Below the pieces are notes generated by a model that was not told where the DNA came from, searched no databases, and worked only from the letters and a program-made list of their open reading frames with translations. From contig DLPC01000011.1 of NCBI GenBank assembly GCA_002478565.1, positions 1 through 64,000 of the forward strand: a stretch of 64,000 nucleotides of DNA. Direction: 5' to 3'. This DNA comes from Flavobacteriales bacterium UBA7468 (GTDB lineage: Bacteria; Bacteroidota; Bacteroidia; Flavobacteriales_D; Crocinitomicaceae). Position 1 is the first letter of the stretch. Each line of letters opens with the position of its first letter. This document shows positions 8,081-16,815 of this stretch, in pieces. Both the position numbers and the translations under genes were made by a program.

Positions 8081-10705
8081 ATGCGTACAAGCCAACATCT
8101 CATCCTGACCTCGCTACTGCTTTTGCTGTCATGGGCTTGTTCTACAGAAAACAATACTCCGCTCAATCGATTTTATCACCAGACTACGGCCAAATACAAC
8201 GGTCATTTCAATGCCAAAGAATTGTTGAGGGTTTCCTTGAAAACCTATCACGACAGCCGTAAAGAAGATTTTTATTCGACGCTCCCGATCTTTCCAGTTC
8301 CCTCTGAAAAGGAAGTCAAAGGCATGTTGCCAGCTATTGATACGGCAGTTTTAAAGTGCTCCAAAGTGATTCTCAATCACAGCATGCCTACTGCAGAAAA
8401 TATGTTCTACAAATCTGTAGAGTACAACAAATGGATTGATGAAAATTGGCTAACAGTAGGTGAGGCCTTCTTTTACCGCCGCGATTACCAAAAAGCTCTT
8501 GATAATTTTGAGTTTGTTAAGCGCTTTTTTGCCCAAGACCCTAGCACATATATTGCCAGTCTTTGGATAGCACGTATCTACATCGAACAACGCAAGTATG
8601 CCGATGCCAAACTGATCCTCGACGCACTCAATGAACGCGCCGAACTACAGCAGCAAAAGAAATTCAAAGATTACATTCCGTTTATCAAAGAGAAGAACCC
8701 CGAGGCTGGCCCCGAGATGTCTAAAAAGTTGCAGTTTGAAATTCACCGAGCTTTTGCAGACCTCGCTTTGCGCCGCCGAGAATACGACCTTGCCATCGAA
8801 GGGTTGAAACTAGCTATAGAGAAGTGCCCGGTTGCCAAAGAAAAAGCGCGCTTAAATTATATCTTGGCTCAAATTTATCAGCAGCAAAACCAGCTTCCGG
8901 AAGCCGCCAAATGTTACGGAAGGGCCTACAAGGCAGCTGCTGCAACTGATATTGCTTTCAATGCACGGCTCAATCGGGCGGTAGTCAGTGGAGACACTCG
9001 GCTTATGGCAGATCTTAACAAGATGCTGAAAGATGCTAAAAACGCCACTTATAAAGATCAAATTTATTATGCCATGGCCCTCATGGAACTTAATAGCGGC
9101 AATCAAGCATTGGCAAAATCTCACCTTACTTCTTCTGCGTTTTATTCCAATAACAACAAGCGTCAGCGCGCACAATCCTATGAAAAACTAGGAGACCTTT
9201 CCTTCAACGAAAAGAACTACGTTTCAGCCCAAAAATACTATGATTCCAGCTCAAGGTTCATCACCGACGATTATCCTAATGGTGAACAAATCAAGAGTAA
9301 AGCCAGTAAATTAGCAGACCTCGTCAAAGCGATTGAAACTGCCCAATTCGAAGATTCAGTTCAACGCATTGCAGCATTGTCTGAAAAAGACCGCGAAGAT
9401 TTCCTCAAAGAAACATTGAAGCAAATCAGACGCGAGGAGCAAAGACGCAAAGAACTAGAGGCTGCCAAATTACTTGCATTACAACAAAGCCAAGCCGCAC
9501 CAACCGCTGGCAACGCCAATAAGTTTATTTTTAATAATCCTAAATTGCGAGAAGAGGGCTACAATGACTTTCGTAAAAACTGGGGTATCCGTGAAAACAC
9601 CGATGACTGGCGCCGCAGCGAGCGTATTGTGCTGAATGCAAACCTCGATCCTCTTGGTCAAGATACGAGTACACAAACGGCGCAGATTAATGCTAAAAAT
9701 GACACCCTCAGCATCGAAAGCTTATTGGCTAATATTCCACTCACCCCCGAAGCATTAAAAAGCTCGCAAGAGCGCCTACTCGATGCACTTTATACTTCAG
9801 GTGTACTCTACAAAGAAATACTGAACGAAAGCGAATTAGCAGCTGCCCAATTCTTGGCTATTCTAGACAAAAAACTTGAGCACCCTACAGATCTTTCTGC
9901 AGCTTTTCAGCTCTACAAAATTTATGAAAACGGTCCTGATGCAGGCAAGTACAGAACTTATATTCTTACGAAATATCCAAATTCTGATGCCGCCAATTTC
10001 TTCCGAGACCCCGATTTTTATGTCAAGCAAAAATTAAGCGCTCAAAAAGATCAAGCAGCTTACCTCGCCTTACTCGAAAAATACGAACAAGGCTATTATG
10101 CCCAAGTACTTAGTTCGACTCAGCCGATTGTAGACAAGGACCTTTCGAATGCATACCGCGCTGAATATTTATTACTCAACGCGCTTGCTTTTGGTCAACT
10201 CACTGACAACAAGCAGTTATTGATCCCAAAATTGCAACGCATCATCGATGAAAAACCAAAGTCAGATCAAGCGGTCCGAGCACAAGAAATGATTCAGACC
10301 ATTCAGAAGGGCTATTCTAAGTTTGAGCTAGCCACCAAAAAAGAAACGTCAATTTTCTCAACGGATATCAGCGGTACTCAATATGTGATTGTCTTACTAG
10401 ACGAAGATGAAGAAGCCGATGAGCTCCGAACTGCTGTTGCCAATTTTTCAACCAAAGGATTCAAAACATCTAAAGTTAAAGCAACGATCAAGACTACCGT
10501 CGCCGAGAATAATTTTGTTCTCGTTTCAGAGTTTCCATCTGCCAAAATAGCTTGGGATTACCTCAATGCATACAAAGCAGGTTTTGAGTATCTCGATGAC
10601 TATCAAAACAATAAAATTTACATAATCAATCAAGAAAATTTGAAAAAGTTGATAGAAAGCTCGAAATTTGATGATTATAAAGCATTTTTCATCGATAATT
10701 ACTAA
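8081..10705 (+). CDS. sprE: SprE/PorW-like TPR lipoprotein of the type IX secretion system
   Basis: An 874-residue lipoprotein: a signal peptide ending in a lipobox (LLLSWAC), then many TPR-like helical repeats (for example WLTVGEAFFYRRDYQKALDN and the region around YILAQIYQQQNQLPEAAKCY), a charged coiled segment (about residues 440-480) and a C-terminal alpha/beta region. SprE of Flavobacterium johnsoniae and PorW of Porphyromonas gingivalis have this size and make-up and are needed for T9SS function and gliding. The gene order sprE, bactofilin, atpI-like is also what I expect in Flavobacteriia. ATG 8081 is chosen over TTG 8054 because it begins the signal peptide directly. Confidence 0.8.
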   Translation: MRTSQHLILTSLLLLLSWACSTENNTPLNRFYHQTTAKYNGHFNAKELLRVSLKTYHDSRKEDFYSTLPIFPVPSEKEVKGMLPAIDTAVLKCSKVILNHSMPTAENMFYKSVEYNKWIDENWLTVGEAFFYRRDYQKALDNFEFVKRFFAQDPSTYIASLWIARIYIEQRKYADAKLILDALNERAELQQQKKFKDYIPFIKEKNPEAGPEMSKKLQFEIHRAFADLALRRREYDLAIEGLKLAIEKCPVAKEKARLNYILAQIYQQQNQLPEAAKCYGRAYKAAAATDIAFNARLNRAVVSGDTRLMADLNKMLKDAKNATYKDQIYYAMALMELNSGNQALAKSHLTSSAFYSNNNKRQRAQSYEKLGDLSFNEKNYVSAQKYYDSSSRFITDDYPNGEQIKSKASKLADLVKAIETAQFEDSVQRIAALSEKDREDFLKETLKQIRREEQRRKELEAAKLLALQQSQAAPTAGNANKFIFNNPKLREEGYNDFRKNWGIRENTDDWRRSERIVLNANLDPLGQDTSTQTAQINAKNDTLSIESLLANIPLTPEALKSSQERLLDALYTSGVLYKEILNESELAAAQFLAILDKKLEHPTDLSAAFQLYKIYENGPDAGKYRTYILTKYPNSDAANFFRDPDFYVKQKLSAQKDQAAYLALLEKYEQGYYAQVLSSTQPIVDKDLSNAYRAEYLLLNALAFGQLTDNKQLLIPKLQRIIDEKPKSDQAVRAQEMIQTIQKGYSKFELATKKETSIFSTDISGTQYVIVLLDEDEEADELRTAVANFSTKGFKTSKVKATIKTTVAENNFVLVSEFPSAKIAWDYLNAYKAGFEYLDDYQNNKIYIINQENLKKLIESSKFDDYKAFFIDNY

Positions 10706-10711
10706 GCAATC

Positions 10712-11119
10712 ATGCTAAGAAAAGACATTTTCGGGGGTTCTAGCCAAGTTGATCACGCAGACCGTCTCAACAAAATTGTAGCCGGAACAGAAATCAACGG
10801 AGACCTCACCTCAGATTCAAATATTCACCTCGAAGGCGAAGTCAATGGCAACGTTTCTTGTGCTGGCCGTGTTATCATCGGTAGTTCAGGTAAAATCAAT
10901 GGCAATTTAGTTTGTGTTCATGCCGAAATTGAAGGAGCTATGGAAGGGCAACTCATGGTAGAAAACCTGCTCGTCTTGCGTTCAACTGCACGCATCAAAG
11001 GTGATATCCAAACAATGAAGCTACACATCGAAGAAGGCGCATTTTTTGAAGGTGCTTGTGTGATGCGCGCCGGCGTAAGCACAGCAAAGCTCGATACTGA
11101 GCCAGCTTTTGACGAATAA
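10712..11119 (+). CDS. Bactofilin (polymer-forming cytoskeletal protein)
   Basis: A 135-residue bactofilin. These proteins polymerise without nucleotide into filaments of right-handed beta-helices beneath the membrane and act in shape, polarity or envelope scaffolding. The core shows the repeating G-hydrophobic pattern of the fold (GTEINGDLTSDSNIHLEGEV, then GNVSCAGRVIIG and KINGNLVC). It starts 6 bases after the sprE-like gene and its end abuts or overlaps the AtpI-like gene, so the three are probably one operon. Confidence 0.95.
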   Translation: MLRKDIFGGSSQVDHADRLNKIVAGTEINGDLTSDSNIHLEGEVNGNVSCAGRVIIGSSGKINGNLVCVHAEIEGAMEGQLMVENLLVLRSTARIKGDIQTMKLHIEEGAFFEGACVMRAGVSTAKLDTEPAFDE

Positions 11120-11333
11120 TTTGGCTTCCAACTCCAATCCCTATTTGCGTTTAAGTTCAGCAGCAATTCAAATGGCGGCGGTCATTGGTGGCTTCTCATG
11201 GCTTGGTTCGTTTCTCGATGAAAAGTACCACACTAACAATTTTGTCTGGACCATCATATTGGGCTTGCTTGGTGTTGCAATTGGGCTTTATCTTGTCATT
11301 AAAGAAGTATTGGCTATTTCTAAAGAAAAGTAA
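11109..11333 (+). CDS. AtpI/AtpZ-like small membrane protein
   Basis: A protein of up to 74 residues with two predicted membrane helices (about residues 17-36 and 46-66) joined by the loop FLDEKYHTNN, the pattern of the AtpI/AtpZ ATP-synthase accessory family (Pfam AtpI-like, PF09527). There is no ATG before the first helix: the start is TTG 11109 (11-base overlap with bactofilin) or TTG 11121 (just after its stop). ATP synthase structural genes usually follow in Flavobacteriia, but here only one more small membrane-protein gene follows. Confidence 0.75.
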   Translation: MTNNLASNSNPYLRLSSAAIQMAAVIGGFSWLGSFLDEKYHTNNFVWTIILGLLGVAIGLYLVIKEVLAISKEK

Positions 11334-11334
11334 C

Positions 11335-11700
11335 TTGAAAAGGCGTTTTACTGCTTGGTCCTATCTATTGAGTATGCTTTCCATCCATGTGGTATTTGCA
11401 TTACTAGACTTTATCGGCATATTTAAACTGACTCAGCGCGAATTATTCATCGCACAATTCAGTTCTTCTTTTATCATACTCATTTCTGCAGCTATTCTAT
11501 TCTTTCAAAACAACGGCAATCCTGAGGACTTTACATTGCGTTTGTTAGTATTGACGACCACACAAATGTTAGGATATTTGTCTGTTTTACTAGCGTTAAT
11601 TTATACCAACCAACCCATCTACTTTATTTTCTATTTGTTGGGCTTGTCTTTGGCAGTCTTGGTGATCCAAACCAGTTATATCGTACGCAGGTTAAAATGA
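11335..11700 (+). CDS. Small four-helix membrane protein, possible ATP-synthase accessory subunit
   Basis: About 121 residues from TTG 11335 (or 108 from ATG 11374), with about four hydrophobic segments ending in the basic tail YIVRRLK. It begins one base after the AtpI-like stop. Its position after AtpI and its size suggest an ATP synthase-associated protein that normally precedes atpB in related genomes, but the residues do not let me prove this. A longer open frame from 11185 overlaps AtpI and is probably a shadow. Its 3' end overlaps the convergent peptidase gene by 9 bases. Confidence 0.6.
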   Translation: MKRRFTAWSYLLSMLSIHVVFALLDFIGIFKLTQRELFIAQFSSSFIILISAAILFFQNNGNPEDFTLRLLVLTTTQMLGYLSVLLALIYTNQPIYFIFYLLGLSLAVLVIQTSYIVRRLK

Positions 11701-12957
11701 ATTGAGAAATGCAAAGAGTAGTTTGGCTAGTGGTTCGAAAGCTGCAAAACTCAAAGCATCATAACGATCATATACATCGTGATAATTTTTGTTCGGCCCC
11801 ATCGTATAAACGAAGAATGCTGGCACACCTTTCTCTGTGAAAAAATAATGATCTGAATTAGCTGCTGGCCCCCTTGATTTAATTTGAGTGAGGAAGTTGG
11901 TTTCGTCGTTGAGTGCTTTTAATCTTTCGAATTCAACTTTAAAAAGGGTAGCATTGACTACGGTAATCCCTTCTTCTCCACTACCCATGATATCGGTATT
12001 GAGCAAAAACCTGATATTTTTTAATGGAATGAGCGGATGCTCTACAAAGTATGCCGAACCAACCAACCCTGCCTCTTCACCACCAAAAGCGATAAATACA
12101 TAATTGAAGTTTGGATTGCGTTGTTTTTTCAACTCTTGAGCCAAATACAAGAGCATCCCAATACCTGATGCATTGTCATTTGCCCCGGGGAAATAAGTGT
12201 CTTTACCCATGCGCCCTAAATGGTCGTAGTGCGCTGTTAAGACGATATAAGGTTTGGTTTTGGCATTTTCTGCAGCTGGTAAGTAGCCCAGTACATTGCT
12301 ACTTTTATAATTTTCAATGAAAGAGCTTTCAAGCTGAATCGTAGCAGTTTTGGGTTGGCTTTTGAAAAGTGCTTCTTTGGCTGTAAAAGCCGGGTAGGGC
12401 AAGCTTTTTTGACTGACAGACCACGTCAGTTTGGACTCTGTAATTTCAAGCACAGCAGCAAACTGCTTGAGTTCCTTGAGGCGTGCTTGCAAGACTTTAT
12501 TAGTATCTCCACCAAAGCCAGAGGTTTTCACAACCAACATGCGATCAGCAGGACAGGGTTTAAAGGCATTGACACTGCGATAGAGCGACTTTTCATTGCA
12601 ATAGATCAATTGGTATACTTGTTGTTTTTGCGTGCCGTTAGCGCCTGGGTCAACGATGTAGTCTTTGCCGGGTTGAAGGGTATCGGTTCCGATGATCAAT
12701 TGACATGCTCCTGGAAAGGTTTGAACAGGAAAGCTGAAATATTGCTGAAATGATTTTTTTTGGAGCGGTTTCAAGCCAATATGTTGAAATTCTTGCGCGA
12801 TGTATGCAGCTGCTTTTTGCGCGCCTTGATCAACGTAGCCGCGACCGGAATAGGCTGAAGAGCACAATTCTTCTATGGCCTTTTTGTAAGGATAAGATTG
12901 GCCAAAAGTGTGGCCAATTGTAAAAATTAGAACGATCGCTCTAAGCGCCAGCCGCAT
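11692..12957 (-). CDS. Secreted M28-family metallopeptidase
   Basis: About 421 residues with a signal peptide (MRLALRAIVLIFTIGHTFGQ) and a zinc-dependent aminopeptidase domain of family M28. Metal ligands and catalytic residues appear in order: TAHYDHLG (His, Asp), NDNASG (Asp), GGEEAGLVGS (catalytic Glu and Glu ligand), NTDIMGSG (Asp) and SDHYFF (His). An insertion region before the catalytic core (about residues 90-200) resembles a PA-type or lid region. I place the start at ATG 12957, which overlaps the upstream Glu-rich gene by 17 bases; a TTG at 12990 is less likely. It probably cleaves N-terminal residues from peptides in the periplasm or outside. Confidence 0.92.
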   Translation of the reverse strand: MRLALRAIVLIFTIGHTFGQSYPYKKAIEELCSSAYSGRGYVDQGAQKAAAYIAQEFQHIGLKPLQKKSFQQYFSFPVQTFPGACQLIIGTDTLQPGKDYIVDPGANGTQKQQVYQLIYCNEKSLYRSVNAFKPCPADRMLVVKTSGFGGDTNKVLQARLKELKQFAAVLEITESKLTWSVSQKSLPYPAFTAKEALFKSQPKTATIQLESSFIENYKSSNVLGYLPAAENAKTKPYIVLTAHYDHLGRMGKDTYFPGANDNASGIGMLLYLAQELKKQRNPNFNYVFIAFGGEEAGLVGSAYFVEHPLIPLKNIRFLLNTDIMGSGEEGITVVNATLFKVEFERLKALNDETNFLTQIKSRGPAANSDHYFFTEKGVPAFFVYTMGPNKNYHDVYDRYDALSFAAFEPLAKLLFAFLNSF

Positions 12958-13876
12958 GACGTCTGCAGATCTTATATAAGAAATCTTCAACGATTTCAGA
13001 TTCGGTATCCCAGTTGAAGGTCTGAGACAATTCAGCGAGCATGTTGCGTGCAGCGTCCATGTTTGCCAATTGATCGAGTTGTTTTACTGAAGCTGAAAAA
13101 TCATCAGAGGAGCCATCAAAAAGCTCGTTGATGAATTGCAATTTTTCATTGAGCGTAAAAGCGCCAGCAAGTGTTTCTAGTGGAAATACACTGCGGTTAT
13201 CTCTGATGTTGGCTTCCATTTCAGCCATCCAAATTGGCTGACTAGCTGAAAATTGAGGTTCGTAAGGTGCTTCTTCAGTAGATTGCGCTTCGTCAAGGAT
13301 TTCAGTTGCTGCTTGTTCGTTAAAGAAAGTATCTTCGGTCAATTCTTCTTCTTGAGCTTCGTTGTTCTCTTCTTCAATTTGTGCTGCGGGCTCTTCGTTT
13401 TCCTCGACGATATCTTCAGTTTGGAGTTCGTCTTCTGCTTCATCCTCCTCCAAGAGTTCATCTACTTGCTCGTCTTCAAGTATTTCTTCCAGCTCTTGAA
13501 TTGCTTCCTCTTCTTCTTGAATTTCTTCCTCTAAAGGATAGACAACGGTTTGGGCTTCAACTTCGGGTTCTTCATGGGCAAAAGTGACTTCAAATTCTGG
13601 TTCTGCAGAAAGGTCAATGGCACCAAATAAGTCAATAGGAGTTTCTATTTCAGGTTGTCTGATACTTGCTGAAACAACCGGCGCCGAGACCCCTAAAACA
13701 TTGGTCTCGTATATTTTGTAACGCATAATAATCATGCGCTCATAGAGTTCTTTGGCGTCCTCAACGAGCAATTCCATGTCTTCAGGACTTAACTGGCCAG
13801 ATTCGAGTTTTTCAATACCAGATTCGAGGTGGCCAAGGATAGTTTTGATCATTAGAGTAGGAGTTTTTTCGGACAT
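12941..13876 (-). CDS. Glu-rich protein of unknown function
   Basis: A 311-residue, very acidic protein. The N-terminal 60 residues are helical (EKLESGQLSPEDMELL and AKELYERMIIMRYKIYE). A central tract (about residues 100-200) is dominated by Glu and Asp with few structured residues. A conserved-looking C-terminal helical domain follows (NEKLQFINELFDGSSDDF and NMLAELSQTFNWD). I recall similar proteins in Bacteroidota without known function. No signal peptide or membrane segment, so probably cytoplasmic. It overlaps the downstream peptidase gene and is divergent from tdk. Confidence 0.85.
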   Translation of the reverse strand: MSEKTPTLMIKTILGHLESGIEKLESGQLSPEDMELLVEDAKELYERMIIMRYKIYETNVLGVSAPVVSASIRQPEIETPIDLFGAIDLSAEPEFEVTFAHEEPEVEAQTVVYPLEEEIQEEEEAIQELEEILEDEQVDELLEEDEAEDELQTEDIVEENEEPAAQIEEENNEAQEEELTEDTFFNEQAATEILDEAQSTEEAPYEPQFSASQPIWMAEMEANIRDNRSVFPLETLAGAFTLNEKLQFINELFDGSSDDFSASVKQLDQLANMDAARNMLAELSQTFNWDTESEIVEDFLYKICRRHAAGA

Positions 13877-13967
13877 TGCTTATAACTTATTAATTTCGTG
13901 CAATCGGGAACCCAATTGAACCTGAACCAAAATTAGAAAACATTTCACAATCTGATTCACTGACACT

Positions 13968-14543
13968 ATGTTTTTAGAGCAATTTAGCAAAGATAAAGGG
14001 CAACTTGGTTCAATTGAAGTCATTTGCGGATCCATGTTTTCTGGCAAGACCGAGGAGCTTTTTCGCAGGTTGCGTCGGGCACAGTTTGCAAATCAGTCAA
14101 TTTTACTCGTGAAACCAAGTCTTGACGAACGCTATGCTAGTCAGGATGTCGTGAGCCATGTGGGGCAAAGTTGGGCCGCAGTGAGGTGTCAAAATGCCCA
14201 TGAAATCATGGAAAAATGGCAGGGAGAACACATTGTTGCCATCGACGAAGCCCAATTTTTTGATGCTGCGATCATTTCAATTTGTACGTCGCTGGCTAAT
14301 CAAGGCGCCCGTGTGATTATTGCAGGCCTTGATATGGATTATTTGGGGCAACCTTTTGGCCCTATGCCACAATTAATGGCTATAGCTGAATACGTTAGTA
14401 AGGTGCATGCCGTTTGTGTCGATTGTGGCAACCTCGCACACTTTTCTTATCGAACCGTGGCGCAGAAAGAACAAGTACTTGTAGGCGCGATCGAAAAATA
14501 CAAGCCACTTTGTCGTTCTTGTTATCAACAAAAAAATCAATGA
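13968..14543 (+). CDS. tdk: Thymidine kinase
   Basis: A 191-residue type II (zinc-containing) thymidine kinase that phosphorylates thymidine with ATP in the pyrimidine salvage pathway. The P-loop is GSMFSGKT (residues 21-28), the Walker B-like catalytic segment is IDEAQFF, and the lid and substrate region has GLDMDYLGQPFGP. Two zinc-knuckle pairs, CVDC and CRSC, are intact. Its stop overlaps the murF-alr start in an ATGA, so the two are translationally coupled. Confidence 0.98.
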   Translation: MFLEQFSKDKGQLGSIEVICGSMFSGKTEELFRRLRRAQFANQSILLVKPSLDERYASQDVVSHVGQSWAAVRCQNAHEIMEKWQGEHIVAIDEAQFFDAAIISICTSLANQGARVIIAGLDMDYLGQPFGPMPQLMAIAEYVSKVHAVCVDCGNLAHFSYRTVAQKEQVLVGAIEKYKPLCRSCYQQKNQ

Positions 14544-16792
14544 AACTAGCCATCCCCATTTCAGATTTTCAGCGCATCCTTGATGCCCAACTTGAAGGGG
14601 ACATTCCTTCTCATGACTTGATACAAGAAGTTGTTTACGACACGAGAAAAATCATTCGAACCTCTGGTGTTGTTTTCTTTGCTTTAAAAGGACCTCAGCA
14701 AAATGGACATCAATTTATTCAAAAGGCTTATGAAGTTGGTGTGCGGTATTTTGTTGTGGAAAAAATTCCTAAAGAGAAATACCCCTCAGCTATTTTTTTC
14801 CAAGTTACAGATGCGTTAAAAGCCCTTCAAAAATTAGCAATGGCGCGTAGGGAGCAAATCAAATATCCAATTGTAGCCATCGCAGGTTCTATCGGAAAAA
14901 CAACTGTGAAGGAGTGGATTCATCACCTATTGGCCGGACAGCTACATGTGGTAAGGAGCCCAAAAAGCTATAATTCTCAGCTAGGAGTTGCACTTTCTCT
15001 GTTAGAATTGCCGCTCGAGGCGGACTTGGCTCTGATCGAAGCGGCAGTTACCAAGCCTGGTGAAATGACCGCACTGCAGCAAATGATTCGGCCTCAGTAT
15101 GGCGTCTGTACCAATTATTTATTGCGGGGAAATGAATTCAAAGACGAAGCGGAGTTCGCAACTGAAATACAGACCTTAATGCAGAATTGTTCTTGGACAA
15201 TCAATGGCCAAGACCTTCAGGTTGAGAGTGCTGAAAAGTTGAATGAACTTTTTGAACATATTCCTTTTAAGGATCCCGTGAGTACTCATAATGCAAAAAT
15301 TGCAATCGTTTGTGCCCAACATTTTGGAGAAATTTCTCAGAAAAATGTAGCGAGTTTGCCTCGTCTTGCCCTGCGGCTAGAAACCATTGAAGGAACGAAT
15401 GCATCCGTATTGATCAACGATGCATATACACTAGATTTACTCGCTTTTGAAGGTTCCTTGTCTTATTTAAAAACGCTTGCTGTTGGTAAAAAACCAATGG
15501 TTTGTTGTTATCTAAAAACTGAGCAAAAAGTACAAAGAGCAGCTATCGAAAGCCTGATTAAAGCATACGGAATTGAGGAATATTATTTTTGGGAAGGCCT
15601 GACTCAGGATCTTCCAACTTTAAACAACCATGTTGTTCTCATCAAAGGGAATGATTATTTAGTGACAGAAAAATTGCTTGAACATTGGCGTTTGAAAAAA
15701 CATAGTACGAGTGTGAGTTATGATTTGTCTGCCTTGCACCATAATTTGAAGCGATATCAGCAAATATTGCGGCCAGAAACTCAATTGCTTGTGATGGTAA
15801 AAGCACAGGCTTATGGCGCAGGAAATGGGCAATGGGTTGCGCAACTTGTTCGGAGTGGTGTTCACTACCTAGGGGTGGCCTATGCCGATGAAGGTCAAGA
15901 GCTAAGAAATCAGGGCATACAAACGCCAATACTCGTCATGAACGCCGAGCCCGAGGCCTTTGATACTTGCATCGATGCGCAGTTAGAACCAGCCATTTAC
16001 AGTCTAGAACACCTCGATACATTTATTCGAAAACTGATTGCACGTGGAAGAGAAGCCTATCCAATTCATATCAAACTAGACACCGGTATGCATCGCCTCG
16101 GCATGCAGCAAAATGAAATAGATGTATTGGTCGAAACTTTACTTGCTCAACCTGAAGTTCAGGTTAAAAGTATTTACAGCCACATGGCATGTGCAGACCA
16201 ACCGGCTCATCCCATGAATGCACAGCAAATAGCGCTTTTTGAGCAACTCAGCCAACAAATCATGTCGGCTTTGCCTTATCCTGTCCTGCGTCACTTACTC
16301 AATTCTGAGGGGGCAGCACATTTCCCGACAGCACAATACGATATGGTCCGCTTAGGCATAGGACTTTTTGGAGTTAATCACGACCCACAGTTTGCCAGCC
16401 AGTTAAGACCTGTGTTGTCTTGGCGCAGTAGTATCTCACAGATAAAAACACTAGATGCAGGTACTTGTGTCGGTTATGGCTGTACTGAGGTGCTACAAAA
16501 GAAACAAAACATTGCCATCATTCCGGTAGGTTATGCTGATGGATTTTTTAGATGCCTCAGTGGCGCAAAAGGCGGTGTGTTCATCAACGGTAAGTTTTGC
16601 CCAACAGTTGGCCGTGTATGCATGGATATGATCATGGTAAAAGTTGCTGATGAGGTTACTCTGAATGACGAAGTTGAAATCATTGGGGCATATCAATCAC
16701 TTGCGGACTTCGCTCATGCAGCAAATACGATTCCTTATGAAATTCTTACAAGTATCTCACCGCGAGTGCAAAGAACCTACACGAATGACTAA
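14540..16792 (+). CDS. alr: Fused MurF-like ligase / alanine racemase
   Basis: A 750-residue fusion. Residues 1-385 are MurF-like, with the ATP loop AGSIGKTT (115-122) and EAAVTKPGEM. Residues 390-750 are a fold-III PLP alanine racemase with PLP Lys421 in MVKAQAYGAG, KLDTGMHRLG (512-521) and catalytic Tyr646 in VGYG. The racemase makes D-Ala for peptidoglycan; MurF normally adds D-Ala-D-Ala to UDP-MurNAc-tripeptide. In the MurF half the usual NDxYNANP is NDAYTLDL, so ligase activity may be lost. Such fusions are common in Bacteroidota. The ATG at 14540 sits in the tdk stop; a longer frame from 14414 is a tdk shadow. Confidence 0.93.
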   Translation: MKLAIPISDFQRILDAQLEGDIPSHDLIQEVVYDTRKIIRTSGVVFFALKGPQQNGHQFIQKAYEVGVRYFVVEKIPKEKYPSAIFFQVTDALKALQKLAMARREQIKYPIVAIAGSIGKTTVKEWIHHLLAGQLHVVRSPKSYNSQLGVALSLLELPLEADLALIEAAVTKPGEMTALQQMIRPQYGVCTNYLLRGNEFKDEAEFATEIQTLMQNCSWTINGQDLQVESAEKLNELFEHIPFKDPVSTHNAKIAIVCAQHFGEISQKNVASLPRLALRLETIEGTNASVLINDAYTLDLLAFEGSLSYLKTLAVGKKPMVCCYLKTEQKVQRAAIESLIKAYGIEEYYFWEGLTQDLPTLNNHVVLIKGNDYLVTEKLLEHWRLKKHSTSVSYDLSALHHNLKRYQQILRPETQLLVMVKAQAYGAGNGQWVAQLVRSGVHYLGVAYADEGQELRNQGIQTPILVMNAEPEAFDTCIDAQLEPAIYSLEHLDTFIRKLIARGREAYPIHIKLDTGMHRLGMQQNEIDVLVETLLAQPEVQVKSIYSHMACADQPAHPMNAQQIALFEQLSQQIMSALPYPVLRHLLNSEGAAHFPTAQYDMVRLGIGLFGVNHDPQFASQLRPVLSWRSSISQIKTLDAGTCVGYGCTEVLQKKQNIAIIPVGYADGFFRCLSGAKGGVFINGKFCPTVGRVCMDMIMVKVADEVTLNDEVEIIGAYQSLADFAHAANTIPYEILTSISPRVQRTYTND

Positions 16793-16797
16793 TTTTG
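16790..16797 (+). promoter_or_regulatory. -7 element for the gene at 16816
   Basis: TAATTTTG matches TAnnTTTG and overlaps the murF-alr stop codon. It suggests that the outer-membrane gene at 16816 has its own promoter. No -33 TTTG is clear. Confidence 0.4.
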
Positions 16798-16815
16798 CTT
16801 AAATTTAAAATAAAA

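Noticed and set aside
11185..11334. Upstream extension of the small membrane-protein frame
   Set aside because: It overlaps the AtpI-like gene in another frame and shows no membrane-protein pattern; a start at 11335 or 11374 fits better.
13253..13587. Phe/Leu-rich plus-strand frames opposite the Glu-rich gene
   Set aside because: They are the complement of Glu codons (TTC, CTC), not a real hydrophobic protein.
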